DNA of 64,000 nt from Polynucleobacter sp. UK-Mo-2m-Kol15 (lineage in GTDB: Bacteria > Pseudomonadota > Gammaproteobacteria > Burkholderiales > Burkholderiaceae): positions 1,347,927 through 1,411,926 of the forward strand of contig NZ_JACVQC010000001.1 of assembly GCF_018881505.1 (NCBI RefSeq), read 5' to 3'. Below, piece after piece: positions 43,101 to 52,849 of the stretch. The number at the start of each line of letters is the position of its first letter. The first letter of the stretch is position 1. A program made the translations under genes and the position numbers. The notes below the pieces were generated by a model that had not been told where the DNA came from, searched no databases, and was given only the letters and a program-made list of their open reading frames with translations.

Positions 43101-44459
43101 TCAAGTTTCGGCTATTAGGTCATGCCCTTGGGAGCTAATCACCGTTACTTTGATAATGTCACCTGAACGGTAACGCTTGGAAGGCTTGCTTGGGGGCAAA
43201 ACCCTCACTAGACCATCAATTTCAGGGGCATCGCCAATAGTTCTACCAATTCCGCCAGATTCATCGACGCGATCAATGATCACCTGAACCCGGCTGCCTA
43301 TTTTTTTAGCAAGTCGTTTGCTTGAGATTTCTTCGGACTTTGCCATAAAACGAGCCCGGCGATCTTCACGCACACCCTCAGGTACCGGATTATCCAAGCT
43401 ATTTGCAGTAGCACCAGCGACTGGCGAAAAAGCAAAACATCCGGCACGATCAATTTGTGCTTCATCCAAGAAATTCAAGAGATACTCAAACTCCTCTTCC
43501 GTTTCACCTGGGAAGCCAGCAATAAAGGTGCTGCGAATAACCAAATCAGGACAAGCGGCTCGCCAAGCTTGAATACGCTCTATATTTTTTTCACCACTCG
43601 CAGGACGCTTCATACGTTTTAATACATCTGGGTGAGCATGCTGCAAAGGAATATCGAGATACGGTAAAACGCCATATCCGTGCTCAGCAAATTCTGCCAT
43701 TAAAGGTAAAACATCATCAACGTGCGGATAGGGGTAAACATAATGTAGACGAACCCAAGCTTGATGCTCTCTCGCGATTTGATTTAAGGCATTAACTAAA
43801 TCCAACATGCGGGTCTTAACCGGTTTGCCATCCCAAAAGCCAGTGCGATATTGGATATCAACACCATAGGCACTAGTATCTTGAGAAACAACCAATAATT
43901 CTTTTACGCCTGACTCAAAAAGTTTTTTAGCCTCTAGCAATACTTCACCAATGGGTCTTGAAACAAGGTCGCCGCGCATGCTAGGGATGATGCAAAAAGT
44001 ACAGCGATGATTGCATCCTTCTGAAATTTTTAGATAAGCATAATGCTTCGGGGTGAGCTTGATACCAATGGGTGGTAGTAAATCAGTAAATGGGTCATGA
44101 GGCTTTGGCAGATGCAAGTGAATGGCTTGCATCACCTCTTGGGTTGCATGAGGGCCAGTAACGGCAAGGACTTTAGGGTGAATGCTCTGAATGAGATCAC
44201 TACCATCTGCATTCTTACGAGCACCAAGACAGCCGGTAACGATTACCTTACCGTTTTCAGATAAAGCTTCACCAATCGCTGCAAGACTTTCCTCTACTGC
44301 GGAGTCGATAAAGCCGCAGGTATTCACAACTACGAGATCGGCACCAGAGTAATCCTTAGCAGTTTCGTAACCTTCAGCACTCAGTTGGGTGAGGATGAGT
44401 TCAGAATCAACTAATGCCTTGGGGCACCCCAAGGAAACGAAACCAACTTTACCCACCAC
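43101..44459 (-). CDS. rimO: Ribosomal protein S12 methylthiotransferase RimO
   Basis: A 452-residue radical-SAM methylthiotransferase that modifies the conserved Asp of S12. N-terminal UPF0004 Cys residues, the radical-SAM triad C-N-H-R-C-T-F-C near 150, and a C-terminal TRAM domain. It starts with GTG at 44459, two bases past the phaR stop, so it is coupled to phaR. Its place inside a storage-polymer cluster is odd functionally. Confidence 0.95.
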   Translation of the reverse strand: MVGKVGFVSLGCPKALVDSELILTQLSAEGYETAKDYSGADLVVVNTCGFIDSAVEESLAAIGEALSENGKVIVTGCLGARKNADGSDLIQSIHPKVLAVTGPHATQEVMQAIHLHLPKPHDPFTDLLPPIGIKLTPKHYAYLKISEGCNHRCTFCIIPSMRGDLVSRPIGEVLLEAKKLFESGVKELLVVSQDTSAYGVDIQYRTGFWDGKPVKTRMLDLVNALNQIAREHQAWVRLHYVYPYPHVDDVLPLMAEFAEHGYGVLPYLDIPLQHAHPDVLKRMKRPASGEKNIERIQAWRAACPDLVIRSTFIAGFPGETEEEFEYLLNFLDEAQIDRAGCFAFSPVAGATANSLDNPVPEGVREDRRARFMAKSEEISSKRLAKKIGSRVQVIIDRVDESGGIGRTIGDAPEIDGLVRVLPPSKPSKRYRSGDIIKVTVISSQGHDLIAET

Positions 44460-44461
44460 AA

Positions 44462-45001
44462 CTATTCTTTTTCTGTTTTATTAGATTGCCCAGCAAATGG
44501 GAAATTCTGCATTTGTTCTTGCATCTTCACAAATAAATCTTTACTTTGCTCCATATAGTTACCCATCAAGCCTTGCATCATTGGGTTTTGTAGATTCATC
44601 ATCTTGGCCCATGCCTCAGGAGTACTGCCTACACCCAAACCCTGAGTTTGATCGCCAAGCTTATTATGAATATCCACAAAAGATTGCATGGTCTTTTCAA
44701 GATAACTACCCATCAAACCTTGCATAGAGTTTCCATAAAAGCGAATGATTTGAGAAAGCATTTGGGTAGAAAAAACTGGCGCACCGCCAGCCTCTTCTTC
44801 TAAGATAATTTGGAGCAAAATATTGCGAGTTAAATCATCATCAGTTTTAGCATCTACAACACTAAAAGCATCACCGGCCATCACTAAATTTTTGATATCA
44901 GCCAGCGTCACATAGGTGCTGGTTTGAGTGTCATAAAGACGACGATTCGGATATTTCTTAATCAAGCGGCTATCGCCGGCTTTTTTAGTACGTGTGGCCA
45001 T
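44462..45001 (-). CDS. phaR: Polyhydroxyalkanoate synthesis repressor PhaR
   Basis: 179 residues from the ATG at 45001, which has AGGA at good spacing; the longer frame to 45139 runs back into phaB and is rejected. The N-terminal [11 protein letters not shown] motif marks the PhaR DNA-binding domain, followed by the accumulation-regulator domain and a Met/Gln-rich tail. PhaR senses polymer and represses phasin and its own gene. A 115-bp upstream gap holds a near-consensus PhaR site and a large inverted repeat. Confidence 0.93.
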   Translation of the reverse strand: MATRTKKAGDSRLIKKYPNRRLYDTQTSTYVTLADIKNLVMAGDAFSVVDAKTDDDLTRNILLQIILEEEAGGAPVFSTQMLSQIIRFYGNSMQGLMGSYLEKTMQSFVDIHNKLGDQTQGLGVGSTPEAWAKMMNLQNPMMQGLMGNYMEQSKDLFVKMQEQMQNFPFAGQSNKTEKE

Positions 45002-45024
45002 GTAATTTTTCCTAATTCTTGGTA

Positions 45025-45084
45025 CTGCAATGCAACATCGGCATAGTTTATCCCTAGTTTCACCTAAAGGTAAATATGCCGATG
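45025..45084 (-). promoter_or_regulatory. Candidate phaR operator and leader inverted repeat
   Basis: CTGC-AAT-GCAA (45025-45035) is one base from the reported PhaR consensus CTGC-N3/4-GCAG. Next to it lies a perfect 10-bp inverted repeat CATCGGCATA (45036-45045) / TATGCCGATG (45075-45084), whose 29-nt loop holds a smaller ACCT/AGGT repeat. All sit between the phaB stop and phaR start. Confidence 0.5.
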
Positions 45085-45116
45085 AGTAGACCACTAAAAC
45101 TGCATTTTTGAGGCGT

Positions 45117-45857
45117 TTAGCCTGTATGAAGACCACCATTCAAGGAAAAGTCAGCGCCAGTGGCATAGCCGCCATCAGCAGAGGCAATCCAACAACAAAT
45201 AGAAGCGATCTCTTCTGGGGTGCCTAAACGCTTAACAGGAACGCCCGCAACGATCTTCTCCAGCACATCCTCACGAATAGCTTTAACCATATCTGTGCCG
45301 ATGTAACCGGGGGAGACCGTGTTTACGGTCACGCCCTTGGACGCTAATTCCTGAGACAAGGCCATCGTAAATCCATGCAAACCTGCCTTTGCAGTGGAAT
45401 AGTTTGACTGACCAAACTGACCCTTCTGACCATTTACAGAGGAAATATTGATGATGCGACCCCACCCATTATCAGCCATGCCATCAACCACTTGCTTAGT
45501 GACATTAAATAAGGAGTTGAGATTGGTATCAATTACCGCCTTCCATTGCTCTGGGGTCATTTTGCGGAATACACTATCTTTAGTGATACCCGCGTTATTT
45601 ACTAGAACATCCACACGACCTACTTCAGCCTTCACCTTATCAAAGGCAGCAACTGTACTATCCCAGTCGGAAACATTACCCTCAGATGCGATGAAGTCAT
45701 AACCTAGGACTTTTTGCTCACCAAGCCAGCGATCCTTACGCGGGGAGTTCGGGCCACAACCAGCAATGACCTTAAATCCATCTTTGGCAAGGCGCTGACA
45801 AATAGCAGTACCAATACCACCCATACCGCCAGTTACGTATGCAATCTTTTGAGACAT
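45117..45857 (-). CDS. phaB: Acetoacetyl-CoA reductase
   Basis: A 246-residue short-chain dehydrogenase: cofactor loop T-G-G-M-G-G-I-G near residue 10, N-N-A-G motif, and catalytic Y-S-T-A-K. NADPH-dependent reduction of acetoacetyl-CoA to (R)-3-hydroxybutyryl-CoA, the monomer for PhaC. It lies 21 bp downstream of phaC. Confidence 0.95.
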   Translation of the reverse strand: MSQKIAYVTGGMGGIGTAICQRLAKDGFKVIAGCGPNSPRKDRWLGEQKVLGYDFIASEGNVSDWDSTVAAFDKVKAEVGRVDVLVNNAGITKDSVFRKMTPEQWKAVIDTNLNSLFNVTKQVVDGMADNGWGRIINISSVNGQKGQFGQSNYSTAKAGLHGFTMALSQELASKGVTVNTVSPGYIGTDMVKAIREDVLEKIVAGVPVKRLGTPEEIASICCWIASADGGYATGADFSLNGGLHTG

Positions 45858-45878
45858 GTATTTCCCCTTATGAATAAA

Positions 45879-47513
45879 TTATTGAGCAGTTGTAGATACT
45901 TTTTCTTTCACGTACTTACCAGGTGCAGACTCTAGTTTTTTGTACTGTGCACTACCAAACGTTTTGCTAGCTTTAATTTTCTTGCCACCAAACTGTTCTA
46001 ACCATTTAGCGTAATTAGGCCACCAACTACCCTTAATATCTTTTGCTGCAGCCAACCACTCATCAGCGGTTTTAGCTAATTTATTATTTTCAAAATAATG
46101 ACGCTTATTTTTTGCCGGCGGATTAATCACACCAGCAATATGGCCTGACGCACCTAAGACAAATCGATTCTTACCCTTCAGAATATGCGTAGACTCATAA
46201 GCTGATTTCCAAGGGACGATGTGATCATCATGAGATGCATAGATATATGCTGGAACGGTGATCTTGCCTAAGTCCACCTTTTCACCGCAAACGGTCAGCT
46301 TTCCTGGCTTCACCAATTCATTTTGTAGATAGGTATGTCGTAGATACCAACAGTACATTGGGCCAGGTAAATTGGTTGAATCTCCATTCCAATAGAGCAG
46401 ATCAAATGGGGGCGGTGAATTTCCTTTTAGGTAATTCTCAACAACATAATTCCACACCAAATCGTTCGGACGCAAGAAGGAGAATGTATTACCCAAATCC
46501 AAACCAGACATCATGCCGAAGTGGCCACCCTCCCCACCAATAGTGCTCTCACGAAGCTTTACCGTGCCTTCATCTATAAACACATCCAAAATGCCGGTAT
46601 CAGTAAAATCCAATAAGGTCGTTAGCAAGGTCAAGCTAGCGACATAATCTTTTTTTCGTGCAGCCAGGACCGCTAAAGCAGTAGAGGTTAAAGTTCCACC
46701 AACACAAAAGCCCAGCACATTGATCTGCTCTGTGGAGCCAATCTCTTTAACTACCTCAATCGCTTTGATCACACCATCGCCAACATAATCATCCCAAGTG
46801 ACCTTAGACATGGAGGCATCGGGATTTTTCCAGGAGACCAAGAAGACCGTGTGACCTTGCTCCACCATGTAGCGGACTAAGGAATTATCTGGTTGTAAAT
46901 CTAAGATGTAATACTTATTGATGCAAGGAGGCACCATTAAATATGGGCGCTCATAAACTGTTTCAGTTAATGGTGCGTACTGAATTAATTCAAAGAGATC
47001 ATTTCGAAAAACTACCTGACCTTCGGTTGTTGCAATGTTCTTACCAACTTCAAAAGCGCTTTCATCAGTTAGTGAAACTTTTCCTTTTTTTAAGTCACCC
47101 AGCAAATTCACTATGCCGTTTTGAATAGACTGTCCTTGCGAGCTAATAATATTTTCCAGAACTTCAGGATTGGTTGCAATAAAATTTGAGGGCGATAAAG
47201 CATCAATCATTTGCTCTGTAGTGAACAAAATTTTGGCCTTAGTTTTTTCATCCGCTTCAACTGCTTTAGCGAGAGAGAGTAAATGCTTTGAATTAAGCAA
47301 ATAAGTAGCTGCAATCATCTTGCTCCAAGAGGAATGCCATGCTTTGCCAGAGAAACGACGATCTTTAACTTCAACTGATTCAGGATTAGTTGCAAGATGA
47401 GCAAATTCGGAAAAATATTCTTTTTGAATTTCCGATACACGCTCTGGAGGAATTAATGCCATGTGGTGAGGAGCCAAAGATGGCGCAGCACCTGTGTTTA
47501 TACCTGCAAACAT
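45879..47513 (-). CDS. phaC: Class I polyhydroxyalkanoate synthase
   Basis: 544 residues. Lipase-box-like G-F-C-V-G-G-T carries the catalytic Cys (about 278); the catalytic His is in S-G-H-I-A-G-V and the Asp is in the S-H-D-D-H region. Polymerises 3-hydroxyacyl-CoA into storage granules. First gene of phaC-phaB-phaR-rimO-thiolase. The leader contains a nested inverted repeat 50-103 bp upstream. Confidence 0.95.
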   Translation of the reverse strand: MFAGINTGAAPSLAPHHMALIPPERVSEIQKEYFSEFAHLATNPESVEVKDRRFSGKAWHSSWSKMIAATYLLNSKHLLSLAKAVEADEKTKAKILFTTEQMIDALSPSNFIATNPEVLENIISSQGQSIQNGIVNLLGDLKKGKVSLTDESAFEVGKNIATTEGQVVFRNDLFELIQYAPLTETVYERPYLMVPPCINKYYILDLQPDNSLVRYMVEQGHTVFLVSWKNPDASMSKVTWDDYVGDGVIKAIEVVKEIGSTEQINVLGFCVGGTLTSTALAVLAARKKDYVASLTLLTTLLDFTDTGILDVFIDEGTVKLRESTIGGEGGHFGMMSGLDLGNTFSFLRPNDLVWNYVVENYLKGNSPPPFDLLYWNGDSTNLPGPMYCWYLRHTYLQNELVKPGKLTVCGEKVDLGKITVPAYIYASHDDHIVPWKSAYESTHILKGKNRFVLGASGHIAGVINPPAKNKRHYFENNKLAKTADEWLAAAKDIKGSWWPNYAKWLEQFGGKKIKASKTFGSAQYKKLESAPGKYVKEKVSTTAQ

Positions 47514-47562
47514 AATGATCTCGTAAAGTTATTCATTTCATTCTCCATCTATCAGGCTAGAA

Positions 47563-47616
47563 GGGTTATACGCACTAACCCTAGCCCTAGCCCTAGGGCT
47601 GGGCTAGTAATAACCC
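47563..47616. repeat. Nested inverted repeat with CCCTAG tandem units between phaC and pgeF
   Basis: An outer arm pair GGGTTAT (47563-47569) / ATAACCC (47610-47616) encloses a tight hairpin CTAGCCC (47581-47587) / GGGCTAG (47601-47607), itself enclosing AGCCC/GGGCT. Three tandem CCCTAG units occupy 47579-47596. No T-run follows on either strand. Confidence 0.75.
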
Positions 47617-47621
47617 GAAGA

Positions 47622-48401
47622 TTAGCCCTTGTCCGAAATCCAAATCAAGGAGGCAAATCTTCCTGTTTTTTTATCCCTACGATAGGAATAAAAGTTTTCA
47701 CGATCTCCGACAGTGCAAAAGTCACCACCATAGATATGTTCAATTCCTAAAGATCTTAAGCGGTCCTTTGCAAGAAGGTAAAGGTTGGCCAAATACTTTC
47801 CTGGATTTCCATTAATCGGCTTAAATGCCTCTGACAAGATGGCTTCAGAATAACTGGAGAATGCTTGTAGTACATCTTCGCCAACCTCAAATGCTGTAGG
47901 TCCGATTGCTGGACCCATCCACACCCTAATATCTTGGGGCATCAAACCATTAGATAGAGTGCGCATTTCCCGAATTGTATTTTCCAAAACTCCGCCACTG
48001 AGGCCTCGCCAACCAGCATGTGCCGCACCAATAACGTCGCCATTCTTGCTTGCAAATAGAACAGGCATGCAATCGGCAGTCAGAATAGCCAAAACCTCGT
48101 TGGGAATATTTGTTACTGAAGCATCGGCTTCAAATGGCCCGCCTATAAAAGCATTTCTCGTAACTGGAGTGCTAACAGTAAACCCATGAATCTGCTTAAG
48201 CCAACATGGGTCTGCAGGAAGGATTGATCTTAAGAGGCTACGATTTTGCAGAACATCTATTGGGTCATCACCCGAATTCAGCCCTAGATTAAGACCATCA
48301 AATGGAGGCTTACTGAACCCGCCGACTCTAGTTGTACAAAAAGCCTTAATTTCCGAAGGCACAACCCAAGCGAGATCAATCTTATGAATTTTGCTGCTCA
48401 T
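47622..48401 (-). CDS. pgeF: Multicopper-oxidase-like laccase-domain protein PgeF (YfiH)
   Basis: 259-residue YfiH/LACC1-family protein; H-A-G-W-R-G near residue 131 and the Cys/His metal ligands of the family are visible. The family includes purine nucleoside-cleaving enzymes and a peptidoglycan-editing factor that prevents misincorporation of serine in the stem peptide. It overlaps rluD by 20 bp, the conserved rluD-yfiH pair. Confidence 0.9.
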   Translation of the reverse strand: MSSKIHKIDLAWVVPSEIKAFCTTRVGGFSKPPFDGLNLGLNSGDDPIDVLQNRSLLRSILPADPCWLKQIHGFTVSTPVTRNAFIGGPFEADASVTNIPNEVLAILTADCMPVLFASKNGDVIGAAHAGWRGLSGGVLENTIREMRTLSNGLMPQDIRVWMGPAIGPTAFEVGEDVLQAFSSYSEAILSEAFKPINGNPGKYLANLYLLAKDRLRSLGIEHIYGGDFCTVGDRENFYSYRRDKKTGRFASLIWISDKG

Positions 48402-49425
48402 TTTTAATTAAAGCCATTAAGGCGTCTTCCTTGGGCAAGTCTGCCTCACTCATACCAACAAGAGGCAATAAGTCTATTAAATCTTGAGGTGGCAATCTAA
48501 ACCAGGTCATTAGCTCTTGTGTACCTGGATGCCGTAAGCTCAGAGCAAAAGCATGTAAAGCCTGTCGTTCAAAAGGGAGTGATTTCGCTACACCAGGCGT
48601 TCTTTTGCGGTATACCGGATCACCTAACAATGGAAAGCCCAAGGATTCGAGATGCACCCGAATTTGATGGGTTCGGCCAGTTTCCAGACGGCACTCCAAC
48701 AAGGCTAGGGGGCTATCAGAAAAAGCACCTTTAGCTATTCGTCGAAATAATGTAGCTGCGGGCTTACCCTGGGATGATCCAGCCGCCATTTTGAGGCGAT
48801 CACGCTGATCCCGACCTACGGTTGCTAGCACCTTTCCCTGAGAAGGTGCGTCACCCCAAACCCAAGAGAGGTAGCGTCGCCCCACTGTCCTCTCCTGCAA
48901 TTGCCTCACTAATGAGATTTGAGCGATATCGGTCCTAGCTACCACCATCAGGCCAGAAGTATCTTTATCTAAGCGATGGACAATGCCTGCTCTTGGAAGA
49001 AGCTTTAACTCTGGGAAGCGATGTAATAGACCGTTTAATAAGGTGCCAGTCCAGTTGCCAGCTGCAGGATGAACTACAAGTCCAGCCTGCTTATTAATGA
49101 CGATTACCGAGTCATCCTCATAAACAATGTCCAGAGGTATATTTTCAGGGGTAAAAGCAAATTGCTCAGGCAATTCCTGTGGAAAAACCTTAATAGCTTC
49201 ACCTCCACGGAGTAAGTGACGGACTTTAGTGACCTTGCCGTCGACTGTGACGGCTCCAGCCTCAACCCAAGCCTTCAGCCGATTACGGGAATAATCTGGT
49301 AAAGCGGCACCTAAAAACTTATCTAAACGCTCTCCACTGACCTCGAGAGGAGCTTCTAGGGTAATGAAGTCCTCATCATCGATATAATCATTAGGATTCG
49401 AATCGGGAGTATGCGGCAATGCCAC
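48382..49425 (-). CDS. rluD: 23S rRNA pseudouridine synthase RluD
   Basis: 347 residues. N-terminal S4 RNA-binding domain (about 27-80) and pseudouridine synthase domain with H-R-L-D-K-D-T-S-G-L (catalytic Asp about 156). Modifies helix 69 of 23S rRNA. The start is a GTG at 49425; no internal Met precedes the S4 domain. bamD begins on the opposite strand almost at the same point. Confidence 0.94.
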   Translation of the reverse strand: MALPHTPDSNPNDYIDDEDFITLEAPLEVSGERLDKFLGAALPDYSRNRLKAWVEAGAVTVDGKVTKVRHLLRGGEAIKVFPQELPEQFAFTPENIPLDIVYEDDSVIVINKQAGLVVHPAAGNWTGTLLNGLLHRFPELKLLPRAGIVHRLDKDTSGLMVVARTDIAQISLVRQLQERTVGRRYLSWVWGDAPSQGKVLATVGRDQRDRLKMAAGSSQGKPAATLFRRIAKGAFSDSPLALLECRLETGRTHQIRVHLESLGFPLLGDPVYRKRTPGVAKSLPFERQALHAFALSLRHPGTQELMTWFRLPPQDLIDLLPLVGMSEADLPKEDALMALIKNEQQNS

Positions 49426-49445
49426 GCTTAAAGAGCCTTTTAGTT

Positions 49446-50318
49446 ATGTCGGACGTTATTACAGACGCCAGTTTAAGGCTTGCTGTCACTATTGGGGCAT
49501 CTTCTCGAAAATCCCTGGTTTCACTATTGCTTGGAGCTAGCGCCGTCTGCCTAATACTTAGTGGTTGCGCAGGGTCGGATGGCACAAAAGACGATACAGA
49601 TCTTTGGTCCGAAACAAAGCTGTACTCCGAGGCAACAGAAAAATTAAATGATGCTGATTATGCAAAGTGCGGCAAATACTTTGAAAAACTAGAAGGCCGC
49701 TTTCCTTTTGGGCCCTACTCACAGCAAGCGCAAATTAATGCAGCTTACTGCTACTGGAAGGCTCAAGAGACGGCTCAAGCTCAAATAGCTATCGATCGCT
49801 TTATTAAACTTCACCAAGGTAGTCCTAATTTAGATTACGGCTATTACCTTAAGGGTCTAATTAGCTTTAATGATGATTTGGGTTGGCTTGGAAAATTCAC
49901 TGGTCAAGATCTGAGCGAGCGTGACCCAAAAGCCGCCAAAGAAGCCTTTGAGTCATTCAAAGTGGTTGTTGAGCGATTCCCCGATAGCAAGTATGCCCCC
50001 GACTCTTTAGATCGTATGCGCTACATCGTGAATTCCCTTGCTGAGGCAGATGTCATAGTTGCTCGCTTTTACTATCAACGTGGTGCTTATTTAGCATCTG
50101 CCAATAGGGCGCAACTAGTGATTCGCGATTATGATCGTGCCCCAGCAGTTGAGGAAGCGCTCTTTATTCTTACAAAATCCTATGAAAAGCTAGGCATGAC
50201 TGACCTCAGTAATGATGCGGCCCGCGTGTTTCAGCTTAATTTCCCAGAAAGCCAAATGCTTCTAACTGGCCAACGCATTAAAAAAGAGCGTCCCTGGTGG
50301 CAAATCTGGAATAAGTAA
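49446..50318 (+). CDS. bamD: Outer-membrane assembly lipoprotein BamD
   Basis: TPR lipoprotein of the BAM complex. Lipobox L-S-G-C with Cys about residue 43 from the ATG at 49446, then TPR repeats with the Y-x-x-A...F-P-F-G-P-Y-x-x-Q-A motif. The n-region before the lipobox is unusually long; starting at the earlier ATG (49419) makes it longer still and overlaps the rluD start by 7 bp. A true start further in, at a non-ATG codon, cannot be excluded. Identity is clear. Confidence 0.93.
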   Translation: MSDVITDASLRLAVTIGASSRKSLVSLLLGASAVCLILSGCAGSDGTKDDTDLWSETKLYSEATEKLNDADYAKCGKYFEKLEGRFPFGPYSQQAQINAAYCYWKAQETAQAQIAIDRFIKLHQGSPNLDYGYYLKGLISFNDDLGWLGKFTGQDLSERDPKAAKEAFESFKVVVERFPDSKYAPDSLDRMRYIVNSLAEADVIVARFYYQRGAYLASANRAQLVIRDYDRAPAVEEALFILTKSYEKLGMTDLSNDAARVFQLNFPESQMLLTGQRIKKERPWWQIWNK

Positions 50319-50348
50319 AAACTTCCAAAGTTATCGAGTAAAACCTTT

Positions 50349-51473
50349 TTACTTGATAAGTACAGGTACCCTCTGCGCTAAGGCACAAATGAGCTCATAT
50401 CCGATTGTTCCACTCATTTGAGCCACATCATCAACGGGAACTTCATTACCCCAAAGCTCAACTGTAGCCCCAACCTTGGCATTGGGCGCTTCACGCAAAT
50501 CCACTGTCAACATGTCCATTGACACACGGCCAACAGTGGGGCAGATCACACCTTCACCTTTGGCGTCAGCAGCATCCACCCAAACCGGCGTTCCATCCTC
50601 AGCGTGTCGTGGATAGCCATCTGCATATCCACATGCAATAACGCCAATACGCATATCTTCTGGAGCTTCGTAGCAACCACCGTAACCTACGTGATCCCCC
50701 TTCTTTAATTCTTGAATATCGATGATTTCACTGCGCAAATGCATAACAGCTTGAAGCTCAGATCGAACAATATCAGCATGGACACCAGTTGGTGAGACCC
50801 CATACAACATAATTCCAGGGCGAACCCAATCCCCTAAGGCATTCCGATGCCAGAGGATTGCTGCTGAGTTAGCCAAGGATGATGGGGCTTGAAGTCCTTC
50901 AATGGCTTTCTCAAAACACTCCATTTGCTCACCTACCGATGGTAAGCCGTCTACTTGATCGGCGTTGGCAAAGTGGGTCATGTGATGCAAATGATAACCA
51001 GCAGAATGCAGCCTATGAAAAGCGGTACGATATTGTTCAGGCCTAAAACCAAGACGATTCATGCCAGAATTGAGTTTCAAAAAAATATTAACCGGATTAC
51101 CTGAGTGGTTTTTAAAGGTCTCAAGCCAGGAGACCTGCTGTTCGTTATGGACAACCAAGTCACAATGTAGCTTTATTGCAAATTCAAGCTCTGCCAGGCT
51201 AAAAATACCCTCTAGTAACAATATACGGCCAGCCCAGTCATGGTCTCTCAACCATTGCGCATCCGCAATATCTAATAAGGCAAAGCCATCTGTAGACTCC
51301 AGACCCTGAAATGCGGCCTCAAGACTGTGGCCATAGGCTTTGGCCTTGATAACCGACCAAATCTTGGATTGAGGAGCAAGCTCTCGAATTCGCCCTAAAT
51401 TATGTCGAAAGGCATCTGTGTGTATAGTTGCCAAAATTGGTCTATTAACAAAGCGATTAACTGGCAAGCTCAT
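50349..51473 (-). CDS. alr: Alanine racemase
   Basis: 374 residues, PLP-dependent. The PLP Lys lies in V-I-K-A-K-A-Y-G-H (about 44) and the catalytic Tyr in P-G-I-M-L-Y-G region/late G-Y-G-G. Supplies D-alanine for peptidoglycan. Excellent GGAGG ribosome site before the ATG. Divergent from lplT across 48 bp. Confidence 0.96.
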   Translation of the reverse strand: MSLPVNRFVNRPILATIHTDAFRHNLGRIRELAPQSKIWSVIKAKAYGHSLEAAFQGLESTDGFALLDIADAQWLRDHDWAGRILLLEGIFSLAELEFAIKLHCDLVVHNEQQVSWLETFKNHSGNPVNIFLKLNSGMNRLGFRPEQYRTAFHRLHSAGYHLHHMTHFANADQVDGLPSVGEQMECFEKAIEGLQAPSSLANSAAILWHRNALGDWVRPGIMLYGVSPTGVHADIVRSELQAVMHLRSEIIDIQELKKGDHVGYGGCYEAPEDMRIGVIACGYADGYPRHAEDGTPVWVDAADAKGEGVICPTVGRVSMDMLTVDLREAPNAKVGATVELWGNEVPVDDVAQMSGTIGYELICALAQRVPVLIK

Positions 51474-51521
51474 TTACACCCTCCTTTCATGTTTTAATTG
51501 CTATATGACTAGATTGTACGA

Positions 51522-52841
51522 ATGAACCGTAGTTTTTACATCATTATGGCGGCGCAATTTTTTTCGTCGCTCGCTGATAACGCATTGCTAATCGCAGCAA
51601 TAGCTCTATTGGTCCAGCTCAGTGCTCCGGCCTGGATGACTCCTTTACTCAAATTATTCTTTGTACTCTCTTATGTATTGTTGGCAGCCTTTGTTGGTGC
51701 ATTTGCAGACTCCCGCCCTAAGGGCAATGTCATGTTCATTACCAATACGATTAAGTTTATTGGCTGCGTGGTCATGCTGTTTGGTAGCCATCCTTTGTTG
51801 GCTTACGCAATTGTTGGTCTGGGGGCTGCGGCCTACTCCCCTGCCAAATATGGCATTCTGACTGAACTTCTTCCACCCGAAAAGCTGGTTCAGGCTAATG
51901 GCTGGATTGAAGGTCTTACAGTGGGCTCAATCATCATGGGAACCGTTCTTGGTGGCGTTCTGATCAGCAAATCAGTCTCCGAGAGTCTCCTTGGCCTTGA
52001 TATGCCCGTTCTAGATACCAGCATTGATACCGCTGCCGAGTCTGCAATTATGATCATCATGATGATTTATGTGCTAGCAGCTCTTATTAATTTGCGCATT
52101 CCAGATACTGGGGCACGCTATGAATCACAAAAAACCAATCCAATTGAATTGATAAAAGATTTTTCTATTTGCTTTAAGACTCTTTGGGCCGACCGTCTTG
52201 GGCAGATCTCTTTGGCAGTTACCACCTTATTTTGGGGTGCAGGCGCCACATTGCAATTTATTGTAATCAAGTGGGCTCAGGTTTCATTGCACATGACCTT
52301 GTCGCAAGGAGCTATTCTTCAGGCAATCTCAGCATTTGGAGTTGCAGGTGGAGCCGTATGGGCTGCTTGGCGAATTCCCCTCAAAAGTTCTCTTAAGGTT
52401 CTGCCATACGGCATTGCCATGGGCTTGGTAGTCTGTGTCATGGCCATTTATAACTCAGATATGCTGCCCAATATTACCGTCTTGACAGTGGGTAAGTTTG
52501 AGCTTTCACTGAATTTGCTGCCAGCGTACTTCCTACTAATATTAGTGGGCTGGTTAGCTGGTTATTTCGTAGTTCCCATGAACGCACTACTTCAGCATCG
52601 TGGGCATGTGTTGATGTCGGCTGGCCACTCTATTGCGGTACAAAACTTTAATGAGAATATTTCTGTATTGATGATGCTGCTAATTTACTCTGGATTGATT
52701 TGGTTAGATGCACCAATTCAAGTAGTGATTATTGGCTTTGGCGTAGCCGTTAGCATCATCATGTGGTTTGTTATGAAACGCCATGCAGAAAATCAAGCTG
52801 AATATGACTCAATGCATTTAATTGGTGAGCACAAGCATTAA
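51522..52841 (+). CDS. lplT: Lysophospholipid transporter LplT
   Basis: 439-residue major-facilitator protein with about 12 membrane segments. The N-terminal N-R-S-F-Y-I-I-M-A-A-Q-F-F-S-S-L-A-D-N-A region is typical of LplT, which flips lysophospholipids inward for re-acylation. The acyltransferase partner (aas) is absent here. The ATG has no visible Shine-Dalgarno. Confidence 0.93.
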   Translation: MNRSFYIIMAAQFFSSLADNALLIAAIALLVQLSAPAWMTPLLKLFFVLSYVLLAAFVGAFADSRPKGNVMFITNTIKFIGCVVMLFGSHPLLAYAIVGLGAAAYSPAKYGILTELLPPEKLVQANGWIEGLTVGSIIMGTVLGGVLISKSVSESLLGLDMPVLDTSIDTAAESAIMIIMMIYVLAALINLRIPDTGARYESQKTNPIELIKDFSICFKTLWADRLGQISLAVTTLFWGAGATLQFIVIKWAQVSLHMTLSQGAILQAISAFGVAGGAVWAAWRIPLKSSLKVLPYGIAMGLVVCVMAIYNSDMLPNITVLTVGKFELSLNLLPAYFLLILVGWLAGYFVVPMNALLQHRGHVLMSAGHSIAVQNFNENISVLMMLLIYSGLIWLDAPIQVVIIGFGVAVSIIMWFVMKRHAENQAEYDSMHLIGEHKH

Positions 52842-52849
52842 GCTCAAAC

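Noticed and set aside
45002..45139. Longer N-terminus for phaR
   Set aside because: It would overlap phaB and cover the structured intergenic region; the ATG at 45001 has a proper ribosome site and the family N-terminus.
47579..47596. Telomere-like CCCTAG repeat
   Set aside because: Only three units inside an inverted repeat on a bacterial chromosome; palindrome formation explains them better.
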